Shown one piece after another: positions 11,569 through 19,554 of a stretch of DNA of 64,000 nucleotides (positions are counted from its first letter, which is position 1; the number at the start of each line of letters is the position of its first letter). The position numbers were made by a program, and so were the translations under genes. The stretch is from Cylindrotheca closterium. Its lineage: Eukaryota > Bacillariophyta > Bacillariophyceae > Bacillariales > Bacillariaceae. A model generated the notes under the pieces. That model saw nothing but the letters and a program-made list of their open reading frames with translations. It ran no database searches and was not told where the DNA came from. The stretch is taken from positions 426,417 to 490,416 of the forward strand of contig CAKOGP040001224.1 in assembly GCA_933822405.4 (NCBI GenBank), written 5' to 3'.

Positions 11569-12501
11569 ATGGTAGCTGCCAAATCTTGGCCTTGGCTTTC
11601 GGATCTCGATCAAGCAATGTTGCCCGACAAGGCCATTGATCCAGTCAACGAATACGATACCCGGGAATCTGTGCCAGAACTCCTGAATGAACATGCCTCC
11701 AACATTGAACTCGTCAAGGAAGCTCTCAAGGAGGATTCACTGTACGAACCCTTCAAACATGACGACTTGTGGATCTTGAGATTTCTAATGAGTCACAAAC
11801 ATAAAGTCAAGAAAGCAACCAAGGCTGCCAAGCATGCCTTGCAATTTCGGAACAAGCACAAACTTGACGAGAAAGATTTGCGATCCATTGCACCACACAG
11901 CGTCCCATTGGGGGAAGAGGACACTCCCTTCGCTGGATGTGACTCATTGAAGCGAGCTTGGATTACTCGTTATCCAGGTGACTGCATCGCATTTACCATT
12001 CCAGATAAGCAACGCGGCGTGGCGGGCTTTCTTCGGTTTGCAGATTTTAAGCATGATAAGGCAACCATGAAGGCATTGAGTGATGAGGATCTCGCAGCCG
12101 TCTTTATCTATCTATCCGAGTGGACCTTTCAATGGTTGGACTATGTCACTCGCAAGACTGGACGCTTGACGAAGTCTGCTCGATTCGTTGATTTTACTGG
12201 GTTTTCTATGTTCCAAGTCAGTCGAGATGCCACTAAACGGGATGGCAAGATCATGGGAGATATGGAAGATGTCTATCCCCAACTATTGCATTCATTATTC
12301 ATGTATAACCAGCCTCATTGGATTCATGCAATCTGGGCTACCATGCGCCACATTATGCCCAGTCGTATTGTGGAAAAGGTAGACATGGTCGAACCCAAAG
12401 AGAATGAACAGGAATTCAAGCGACTTCTCAAATTTGTGGCAAAGGAACATCTTCCAGTCTCGTTGGGTGGAGACAACACTGTCAATCCAACGGAATGGTA
12501 G
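11569..12501 (+). CDS. Sec14-like CRAL-TRIO lipid-transfer protein
   Basis: This is a single-exon gene of 310 aa. The N-terminal CRAL-TRIO-N helix bundle is seen around residues 45-95: 'DDLWILRFLMSHKHKVKKATKAAKHALQFR' matches the family pattern 'LLRFLRAR.fdv.kA...l...l.wR'. The lipid-binding lobe follows from about 120 to 300, with 'FVDFTGFSMFQVS', 'YPQLLHSLFMYNQPHWIHAIWATMRHIMPSRIVEKV' and the closing 'LPVSLGGDNT', equivalent to 'LP.e.GG.'. Such proteins exchange phosphoinositides or other hydrophobic ligands between membranes. No signal peptide or extra GOLD/Sec14 domain is present, so it is probably a cytosolic protein. A PI4-kinase lies 8 kb away, but nothing in the sequence links the two. 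Its A/C-rich 5' leader (11520-11567) looks like other starts in this window. Confidence 0.88.
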   Translation: MVAAKSWPWLSDLDQAMLPDKAIDPVNEYDTRESVPELLNEHASNIELVKEALKEDSLYEPFKHDDLWILRFLMSHKHKVKKATKAAKHALQFRNKHKLDEKDLRSIAPHSVPLGEEDTPFAGCDSLKRAWITRYPGDCIAFTIPDKQRGVAGFLRFADFKHDKATMKALSDEDLAAVFIYLSEWTFQWLDYVTRKTGRLTKSARFVDFTGFSMFQVSRDATKRDGKIMGDMEDVYPQLLHSLFMYNQPHWIHAIWATMRHIMPSRIVEKVDMVEPKENEQEFKRLLKFVAKEHLPVSLGGDNTVNPTEW

Positions 12502-12902
12502 ATGATGATCATTCATTCGTCACTACTTCAGCTGTACTGCTTTGCGCATAATATACAATGTTACATACCTATTCTTTCTATTTGTTGCAAACTACAGTAC
12601 CTAGTACATGAAGAGACTTTGGAGGGTTTTTGGAAGGCAGTCGCATTGATTGATCGGTGTCTCAAGATGCTGAATTGTATTCGAATTGGTCAATCAATGG
12701 ATCTAATATGATGATGATGATGCGAAACATATGACCTGGAGAATTATCACAATGTGGGAGAAAGTCATCAGAATAGGACTGTTGCAATTTGCTACCTTAC
12801 GCCTGTAGATTGGTCGACTATCAGCATCAGTTGCGAGCAATATCAAAATACTGAATTCTGAATCCTTTTCACTCACTTTATGAACCGCACGAAGACTAAT
12901 AG
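12502..12902. other. Intergenic region, no gene seen
   Basis: This 401-bp stretch holds the 3' flank of the Sec14-like gene and the upstream flank of the first RNase H-like gene. A short ATGATGATGATG run lies at 12709-12721. I see nothing else. Confidence 0.4.
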
Positions 12903-13367
12903 ATGTCTTTCTACCGTACTCTGATCATATACTTCGATGGCGCTTGTCAGAACAACCCAAATGGGCCTGCTGGTTGCGGTTGGGCCATCTATGAGATGGA
13001 CGACTACGGCTGCGACGGCTTCAGGGTGGCGTCTGGCAACAGATATCTTGGTTTCAACTTGTCGAACAATCAAGCCGAATATATCGGCCTGATAGAAGCG
13101 CTCGCGTACATGCAAATGAACAATATTGGTTGTCATGAGCTTTTGATTCGCGGGGACTCGCTGCTGGTCATCAATCAAATGACGGGGTTCTATCAAATTC
13201 GCAACCAACGACTGTTCAACTTTTACAATACTGTTTCGAACAAGCTCAGTTGGATCAACAGTGACTATGTAGAATTCGCCCACATCGATCGCTACTACAA
13301 TGGGGAAGCCGATTTTCTTGCTAAGACCGCTATTCCTTCGATGACCAACGGCGCTATGTGGGACTGA
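12903..13367 (+). CDS. RNase H-like protein, copy A
   Basis: This 154-aa single-exon protein has a complete RNase HI-type fold. The four acidic catalytic positions are visible: Asp in IIYFDGA (about residue 11), Glu in NNQAEY (about 60), Asp in IRGDS (about 82) and Asp in the C-terminal NGEADFLA. The family (RVT_3/short RNase HI) cleaves RNA in RNA-DNA hybrids. The form without a separate hybrid-binding domain resembles archaeal/plant-type single-domain proteins. It is the first of three paralogues within 2.1 kb. Copy A is the most divergent: it has SFYRT at the start and lacks the basic 'K.QVRSKN' stretch of B and C, reading 'FYQIRNQRLF' instead. There is no signal peptide, so it probably acts in the cytosol or nucleus. 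No reverse transcriptase, integrase or terminal repeat is nearby, so I see no reason to call it part of a retroelement. Confidence 0.85.
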   Translation: MSFYRTLIIYFDGACQNNPNGPAGCGWAIYEMDDYGCDGFRVASGNRYLGFNLSNNQAEYIGLIEALAYMQMNNIGCHELLIRGDSLLVINQMTGFYQIRNQRLFNFYNTVSNKLSWINSDYVEFAHIDRYYNGEADFLAKTAIPSMTNGAMWD

Positions 13368-13790
13368 CACTTTCATCTCGCTGTGTGACGAAAATCAGGC
13401 AGCCAATTTTCCCGATCGTGAGTTAACTTTGGACTTGCTCGTTCGAGTCAGCAGACACTACGACAGCCGACGGCAACTATGTGGTCACTCAAGAATCACC
13501 ATATTGTAAACGATAGAGACAATGAAACTTGAAAATTTAAAGGGTGACATCAAGAAGTTTACTTGTCTGTCCGAATTCGTCATTCGACATTTCGTGGGGA
13601 TCCAATCGATCCAACAGTCAACTCAATTCTGCCAGCTCATTGAGACACTCTCAATGGGTCCCGCCCTCTGGGTCAGTAGGTCGATGAAGTACTCTACTAG
13701 AATGCGTTTCAACATGCGTTTCAGTTTCAGAGAACGCTTTCCAAACTTGTTGATCGTTTCCACGACACTGACTATGTTTTTCAAATCACT
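13368..13790. other. Region between RNase H-like copies A and B
   Basis: A 90-codon frame at 13522-13794 on the plus strand has no recognisable similarity, is rich in Phe/Arg/Met and ends over the tail of copy B. I regard it as chance. No inverted or direct terminal repeats are obvious around the RNase H genes. Confidence 0.35.
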
Positions 13791-14243
13791 TTAATCACAT
13801 TGCTCAATTGCATCATTTGCAAGTTTATCGGCTTCTTCATTTTGGCCACGGTCGATACGGTTGTATTTCACATCGTCGAAGTTGGTTTCAAGGCTTTTGA
13901 GTTTGCTCTTGACAGATTTGACGTGATCAATTAGGTTTTTGCTGCGAACTCGATACTTTCCACTGATTTGTTCAATAACGAGTTCAGAGTCTCCACGGAT
14001 ATGGAGAGTAGTACAACCAATATCTTTGTCCTTTATGTATGCCAAAGCAGATTCCAGGCCTTCATATTCCGCTTGGTTGTTTGTTATGTGATACCCCAAA
14101 TAGCCTTGGCCATTTGCAATTCGCATGCCATGGTTTCCCTGTCGATTCATCTCGTATAATGTCCATCCAAAACCAGCTGGTCCATAAGGATTACTTTTAG
14201 AAGCCCCATCAAAATAGATGATCAGTCGATTGTAGTACGGCAT
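13791..14243 (-). CDS. RNase H-like protein, copy B (inverted)
   Basis: This is a 150-aa single-exon protein on the opposite strand to copies A and C. Catalytic residues are intact: IIYFDGA, NNQAEY, IRGDS and NEEADKLAN. It shares long identical runs with copy C (for example 'IIYFDGASKSNP', 'GPAG.GWTLYEM' and 'HIRGDS'), so B and C are the closer pair and A is older or faster evolving. 'KYRVRSKNLIDHV' supplies a basic patch typical of substrate contact in RNase HI. The stop is at 13791-13793, after a short acidic/polar tail (EQCD). It is divergent from copy C with a 272-bp gap that could hold a shared promoter. The inversion inside a three-member cluster shows the array was rearranged after duplication. 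Confidence 0.85.
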   Translation of the reverse strand: MPYYNRLIIYFDGASKSNPYGPAGFGWTLYEMNRQGNHGMRIANGQGYLGYHITNNQAEYEGLESALAYIKDKDIGCTTLHIRGDSELVIEQISGKYRVRSKNLIDHVKSVKSKLKSLETNFDDVKYNRIDRGQNEEADKLANDAIEQCD

Positions 14244-14515
14244 TCTCTGTCCGATGAGAAGTAAGATGATGATATTACAATAATATTAATAGTTGATGTC
14301 TTTCCATTTTTGTTTCTCCCGCCATTGCAATGAACACGAACGTGATTTTTGGGTATGATTTAGTCCCAGCACCCCGATTGACAAGCCAAAAATCTATTTA
14401 ACGGAAACATCATGTGTCATATGAGTTGAATAACTCAGTCCTCATCATTTTCTCACAAAAATCGAATATTTGAAGCTGAAAGCTTAAAAGGCACGTCCAC
14501 CCTTCATAATTCAAA

Positions 14516-14983
14516 ATGCCGCACTACTATGGCTTGATCATTTACTTTGATGGGGCTTCGAAAAGCAATCCACATGGTCCCGCTGGGAGTGGTTGGACGT
14601 TGTATGAGATGGACCCAGACGGCGACACTGACGGTGAAAGGCTTGCCCAGGGCCAAGATTACCTTGGCTACAATATCTCTAACAATCAAGCCGAATACCA
14701 TGGTTTGGAAGGAGCTCTCAAATTCATGAACAAGAATGACATTAGTTGCCAATATCTACACATTCGCGGCGACTCGCAGATTGTGATTAATCAGCTGCAT
14801 GGGAAATATCAAGTTCGAAGCAAAAACATCATCGGCTATTACAACGCTGTCATGAAGGAGCTTGCGTCTATTCAATGCGGCGCTGCAGAATATACCCATA
14901 TTAATCGCGCTGAAAATCGAGAAGCCGACGCCATGGCAAACAACTCGATTAGGCGCAAACGCTCCAAGTCTGTCTGGGGATAA
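14516..14983 (+). CDS. RNase H-like protein, copy C
   Basis: This is the third member of the cluster, with 155 aa in a single exon. All four acidic sites are kept (FDGA, NQAEY, RGDS and READAMAN). It differs from B mainly in the loop after 'LYEM', which is extended and acidic (DPDGDTDGE), and in a basic C-terminal tail, RRKRSKSVWG, that could act as a nuclear signal or nucleic-acid contact. The start ATG at 14516 follows an A/T-rich leader with no upstream in-frame ATG nearby. As with A and B there is no transmembrane or targeting sequence. Three diverged but catalytically complete copies suggest retained function rather than decay. Whether they are true RNases or only nucleic-acid binders cannot be told from the motifs alone. 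Confidence 0.86.
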   Translation: MPHYYGLIIYFDGASKSNPHGPAGSGWTLYEMDPDGDTDGERLAQGQDYLGYNISNNQAEYHGLEGALKFMNKNDISCQYLHIRGDSQIVINQLHGKYQVRSKNIIGYYNAVMKELASIQCGAAEYTHINRAENREADAMANNSIRRKRSKSVWG

Positions 14984-15185
14984 TCTAATTTTCATGGTGC
15001 GTTTTCACAGGCTAATTTTGCTTTGGTCAATGCCGAGCATAAAAGGACAAACTCTGTTTGTGAGGAGCATCCTAGCAATGCAAACTAGCTTGTTTTAATC
15101 AATGCAGAAGCTTGTTCGTTAGCTTTTCTATTATTGGTACATTCTAAACAACCTATTCAGGCTGACGATAAAGTAGTCTTTGCGT

Positions 15186-17370
15186 TCAGCAGTCTCCGTA
15201 TTCAAATCCAACCCCGTAACCAAAGTCACCATCGTTGTATTTGACATCTCCATCCAATTCGACTTCAATTCCTCTTCCATTAGCGATTCCATCACCATAG
15301 GAGTCACGCATTTCCAGCTTGTTGCACTGACTTGGTTTGAAACAATCAGAGAATTCATAGTCTTTGTTGCTATCGAACCCAGATTCATCCAAGACTACAA
15401 CTCCATCCTTGGATAGCGTAAAGGAAGATTCACTTCCCCAATCATCAGTCTGTAGTTTCAGCTTGAATGGGATGCATTCAGCTTCATTTGTCGAGCAATC
15501 ACCGAACTGAATAGCTCTTTGATAGCCAAAGTTGACGGCTCCAGCTTCCGCGACAACTGACCCATCGACAACCAAACGATATCCTGGGTTCGTACCGCCG
15601 GCAGCGAGACCATCCCCGTAGTCATCAAAAAGTGTAACAGTGTAGCATTTCTTCGGAATGCACTGCTTCGCATTGTATTCCTTGTTATTATCGTAGTTTT
15701 CACCACGAAGAATTTCGTCCGATTGCGAGTTTCGTAGGATCCAAGAAGTTTCACTACCCCATTCGTCGGTTGTGACTGTCCAGTCAAACTCAATCTCATC
15801 TGCAGCGCACGGGCTTTGAGAATCACTTGGTGGTGGAGTTGGAGTGGGTGGAGAAGTGGAGGTTTCTTGGCTCGTGGGAGGCGGTGTAAATCCGGACGTT
15901 GGTGGTGGAGTACTCTGGTTCGTCGGTGGCGGTGTGGATGCCAGGGTAGGAGGTGGGGTCGATGCAACTGTTGGCGGTGGTGTCACTGCTGGAGTCGGGG
16001 GTGGAGTCGAAGCAAAGCAATTTCCGAAGGTCAGTGTCTTTTCAAAGCCAAAATTGACTCCACCAGCCTCTTCCTCCACATTGTTATCGACAATGAGAGT
16101 GTATCCTGGATTAGAACCACCTTCAGAAAGACCATCACCGTACGAATCAAGGATAGCCAGAGTGTAGCAGCTGTTTGGAATACATCCCATAGTTTCATAG
16201 ACTTCATCATCAGTGTAATCTCCTCCACTGAGAACCAGGTTATTCTGGCTATCCTTGAGATTCCAGGAAGTCTCTTCCGCCCATTCATCTGTTCGAAGTG
16301 TGAATTCAAAGGCAATCTCATCCCCTGGACAAGCCAAAGGAGGATCCGTGGGTGGGTCTGTGGGACTGGCAGTGGGTTGAAATCCACCATCGCAAAATTC
16401 AGCAGACATATTCCAATCATCACATACTACACTTCTGATCCAATCCTTGGCGCTGCTGACACGGGAATAAACACCGGGAAAGTTTGGTCTCGCGCATCCA
16501 TAGCCTAAGTGAAATGAAAGAAAAAAGTGGATGAGATACCGGTGCAGACCTTCGTTGGAAACCCTTGTCGTCATTGTTACTGTGGTACTTACCCCATGAC
16601 ACAACGCCAACTTGGATATGTTCGTTACCATTACGAATGACAAGTGGACCACCCGAGTCTCCTTGACATGAATCCTTGCCGCCTTCAGGGACACCGGCAC
16701 AGAACATGACATCACCTTCAATGTCCCCATCGTACCCACTCGGTTTGTTGCATTCATCTATCGAGAGGGCTTGAACGGTAACATCTTGAAGAAATCGTTC
16801 CAGATTTCCACCTTGTTGTGTGGCGCCCAATCCAAGGGCAGTCAAGTCTTGTCCCGGGGTTGGTTGCCCATTGAGTGAATTGATGGAAAACTTGATATTG
16901 GAATTCACAGTAACAGTGTCTTTCAATCGGAATAGGGCAAAGTCATTTCGGAAAGTGAATTGGTCGTATTCTGGATGAAAGGCTTCGTCGACGACTCGAA
17001 CCTTTTGAGCTCCTCCAGTGGTCTTGTCCAGTTCATAAGCTCCAACAAAGACTTCGTCTCCATTAAAGCTACCACAGTGAGCCGCAGACAAGACAACACC
17101 TGGAGCAATCAACGAGCCACCACATCCACCCATATATACATAGTATGGAAAGTCTCCAATATCCGATTGATCACCGCCGATGATACGAGCTTGTAGATCT
17201 CTATCGTTCTTGTCTTTGTGTTCTATCGTTTCGAGTTTTGTCAAATCTAGCGTTTCCATCGCTTGTTGCTTCTCCGGCTTTTGGGCCTTGGATTTTCGCA
17301 GATTCTTGCGTCCATATGATTGCTGTGGAAGTGATGCCAGTACAAGCAGCGATGTTGTTTGAAATCTCAT
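15186..17370 (-). CDS. Secreted trypsin-like serine protease with three C-terminal repeat domains
   Basis: Two exons (17370-16593 and 16504-15186) give 698 aa; the 88-bp intron splits the Gly of VSWG|YGCARPNFPGVY. The chain starts with a signal peptide (MRFQTTSLLVLASLPQQSYG), a basic propeptide and the activation site ARIIGG. The S1 domain has His in LSAAHC, Asp in RNDFALF, Ser in GDSGGP, and Asp six residues before the Ser (KDSCQGDSGG), which predicts cleavage after Lys/Arg. Three copies of a roughly 95-residue domain follow. Each has 'TD(E/D)W..E(T/S)S', paired cysteines, 'D.YGDG(L/I)' and 'FG(Y/F)...(F/L).(F/Y)G(N/D)C'. Copies 1 and 2 are separated by a Pro/Thr linker with about ten TPPPT-type units (near 15830-16010). 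The extra domain type is unknown to me; the acidic YGDG motif might bind calcium. An upstream ATG at 17520 would displace the signal peptide, so I start at 17370. Confidence 0.9.
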
Positions 17371-17904
17371 GGTGGTGCTGTCTTGAAAACGATTGATATT
17401 GGTTTTGATTTTATGGGCAAGATTGTTGATCACAAATTTTCTCCCATCTAACATGCATGCAAAAAGTGACTGAGGTCTTTCCGAATCGTTAAATGTCGCA
17501 TCTAAATGATATTGGCCCATAAGTATTTCATTATCTAAACTTCCGTATTGCGGTTGGCTTGCGCTTTGATTACCAAGTACGATTCAAAACGGTTACGAGG
17601 GCTCGTGTAAATAATGAAAAAGACCCACTTCACCTTCGACCAACGCTCCAAGACAAACTTGGTTCCGAAAGTGATGAACGAGTCAGCAATTCCATTCTCT
17701 CCTTCCGCATCCTATTCATTTGAATGAATGAATGAATGGAAAAACAACAATTCACCGTTTGATGACTGGATCGAGACGCTGCCTCTATTACATGCCAAAT
17801 GTCCGGGAACTCTTTGCTCTGAATTTCGCGCGTAAATGACGCACTCGTTCGTTCGTCAAACCAGAACGAAGGCGTTTCCATGCGAAAACTTGCTCAAACA
17901 AGAT
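17371..17904. other. Divergent intergenic region with a GAAT microsatellite
   Basis: This region separates the protease and YjbQ genes, which are divergent. It contains a (GAAT)4 run at 17722-17738. An in-frame ATG at 17836 precedes the chosen start of the YjbQ gene. Nothing else is visible. Confidence 0.4.
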
Positions 17905-18501
17905 ATGAGATCGTTTGTCATCTTTCGTCTCTCTTTTCTGGCGATCCTACTACCCGTCGCCACTTGCTTTCTTCCCTCTTACGCCCAAGAAACTACCTGC
18001 AGCACTTCCTTGCTATCTAGCACTTCTTCCTCTTCCGTCGACATGAGCATGAAATGGTTTCAACACGAACTCACCATCACCGCGCCTTCCCGTGGTTGCC
18101 ACTTGATTACGGCCGATGTCCAAAAGGCAATTTCCAAGGATCTTGGTCAAATCAAGATTGGAATGTGCAATCTTTTTATTCAACACACATCGGCTAGTTT
18201 GACAGTCAACGAAAATGCGGATCCCGATGTCCGTCGGGACATGGAAGTGGCTCTGAACAAGATTGTTCCAGCCTCTTGGAATCACGATGGAACCTTTAAG
18301 CATACCATGGAAGGCGATGATGATATGCCAGGCCATGTCAAAACATCCTTGATGGGGCCCAGTTTGAATCTTCCCATTCGAAACGGACGTCTCGCGTTGG
18401 GAACATGGCAAGGAATTTACTTGAACGAGCACCGAGATCAAGGTGGTTGGGGCGGTGGTCACTCCCGCAACATTATTGTGACTTTACAAGGGCAAGGATG
18501 A
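17905..18501 (+). CDS. YjbQ/UPF0047-family protein with plastid-type presequence
   Basis: This is a single exon of 198 aa counted from the ATG at 17905. The mature part is a full-length YjbQ (UPF0047) protein: 'LITADVQKAI', 'GMCNLFIQHTSASLTVNENADPDVRRDM', 'HTMEGDDDMPGHVKTSLMG' and 'LGTWQGIYLNEHRD'. The conserved His, Glu and Asp residues cluster as in bacterial members. Some bacterial members have weak thiamine-phosphate synthase activity, but the physiological role of the family is unsettled. The N-terminus MRSFVIFRLSFLAILLPV followed by ATC|FLPS is a hydrophobic signal peptide ending in a Phe at the predicted cleavage site, the hallmark of import into complex plastids. A Ser-rich transit segment follows. 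If the ATG at 17836 were used, 23 extra residues would mask the signal peptide. Plastid location is an inference. Confidence 0.87.
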   Translation: MRSFVIFRLSFLAILLPVATCFLPSYAQETTCSTSLLSSTSSSSVDMSMKWFQHELTITAPSRGCHLITADVQKAISKDLGQIKIGMCNLFIQHTSASLTVNENADPDVRRDMEVALNKIVPASWNHDGTFKHTMEGDDDMPGHVKTSLMGPSLNLPIRNGRLALGTWQGIYLNEHRDQGGWGGGHSRNIIVTLQGQG

Positions 18502-18607
18502 GCAAACTAATAGCTTTAAAAAATAAAGTACAGTTGTTTGTGCTAAATTTAACTTTACACAATATCTTCAAAGAAAATGCTCTCTGCAATGAACTGCGTT
18601 ACAATCC

Positions 18608-19249
18608 TTAGAGTTCCAAGTTTCGGTTGGACTGACGAAGCAACTTGGGAGCCAAGCGTCGCAAAAATGGGAATCGCTGTGACAAGGTTTTGCGGACAAC
18701 AATCTCTCTGGGAATATCAGAGCAGATGGAAAGTAATTCGCTGTAGACTTCTTCTTCCTGTGACATACTCGAATCGGAATCCGAGGTTGCCACCGACAAG
18801 CCATAGTCGGCACTGGTTGTGTTGATGGAATCGCGGACGGATGGAGTTACTGTGCTATTACTGTCGCGATAGAATCGTAGATTCTTGGGATCGCACAATG
18901 CAAAACCCACTGAGAAATGTTCTGACTGGTTGGAAGACATGGAACAACTCCACACCGACATTGGTGGGCTTGGAGGAACAGAAGAAGACTCGTCGCTGCT
19001 TTCTTGAAGCAACTCATCATCGTCCAGAATAATGACCAGTGGCAAGAACTCACTTTCCAGGCTATTGTCCTCGTTGTAAATTTGTTGTTTTGCTTTCGAG
19101 TTTTCAATGTCTTGTTGAGCAAAGGAAAACCGACGAAGTGAATCCATGGATCCAGGACGCATCGTAGGTCGTCGCCAAATCCCATGTTGATGCAACACTT
19201 CAGGAATTCGTCCGGAATGAATGTTTTGCGAAAAGGTGGTCTCTGTCAT
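18608..19249 (-). CDS. Uncharacterised Ser-rich protein
   Basis: This open frame has an ATG at 19249 (213 aa); another ATG at 19285 would add 12 hydrophobic residues. I do not recognise it. It is rich in Ser and acidic residues, with the segments 'LPLVIILDDDELLQESSDESSSVPPSPP' and 'SVATSDSDSSMSQEEEVYSELL', and it has a basic, Leu/Arg-rich C-terminus (TLSQRFPFLRRLAPKLLRQSNRN). The pattern suits an intrinsically disordered regulatory protein. The frame is longer than chance would favour and lies tail to tail with the YjbQ gene (106 bp between stops), which supports it, but no homology can be claimed. Confidence 0.45.
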   Translation of the reverse strand: MTETTFSQNIHSGRIPEVLHQHGIWRRPTMRPGSMDSLRRFSFAQQDIENSKAKQQIYNEDNSLESEFLPLVIILDDDELLQESSDESSSVPPSPPMSVWSCSMSSNQSEHFSVGFALCDPKNLRFYRDSNSTVTPSVRDSINTTSADYGLSVATSDSDSSMSQEEEVYSELLSICSDIPREIVVRKTLSQRFPFLRRLAPKLLRQSNRNLEL

Positions 19250-19554
19250 CGTGATGCTGATAAAATGTAATAGATGTAGAATCAATGATGTGCTATCGCA
19301 ATGAAAAAAGTGAGTTCATGATGGAGATTTTCGAAGTTGATTTTGTTGTGCCGTGACAACATTCACGGTGGAACGAGAAACTGGAACCTACGTACGCGTA
19401 GTAGTTTGCGCTACGAAGAAAGAAACCGTCACATTTTGCGTGTGTGAAAAATTGCCACGAGCAGTTTCTTGACGACTTTGTGGTTCAATCGTCGCCAACA
19501 ATCCGTTTCATTGATGATAGCGTGTTTCTATTGAAATTTATACAATTTATTGAT

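Noticed and set aside
13522..13794. 90-codon plus-strand frame between RNase H-like copies A and B
   Set aside because: No similarity and odd composition; overlaps the tail of copy B.
12903..14983. Retrotransposon origin of the RNase H-like cluster
   Set aside because: No reverse transcriptase, integrase, protease or terminal repeats are seen, and each copy starts with its own ATG.
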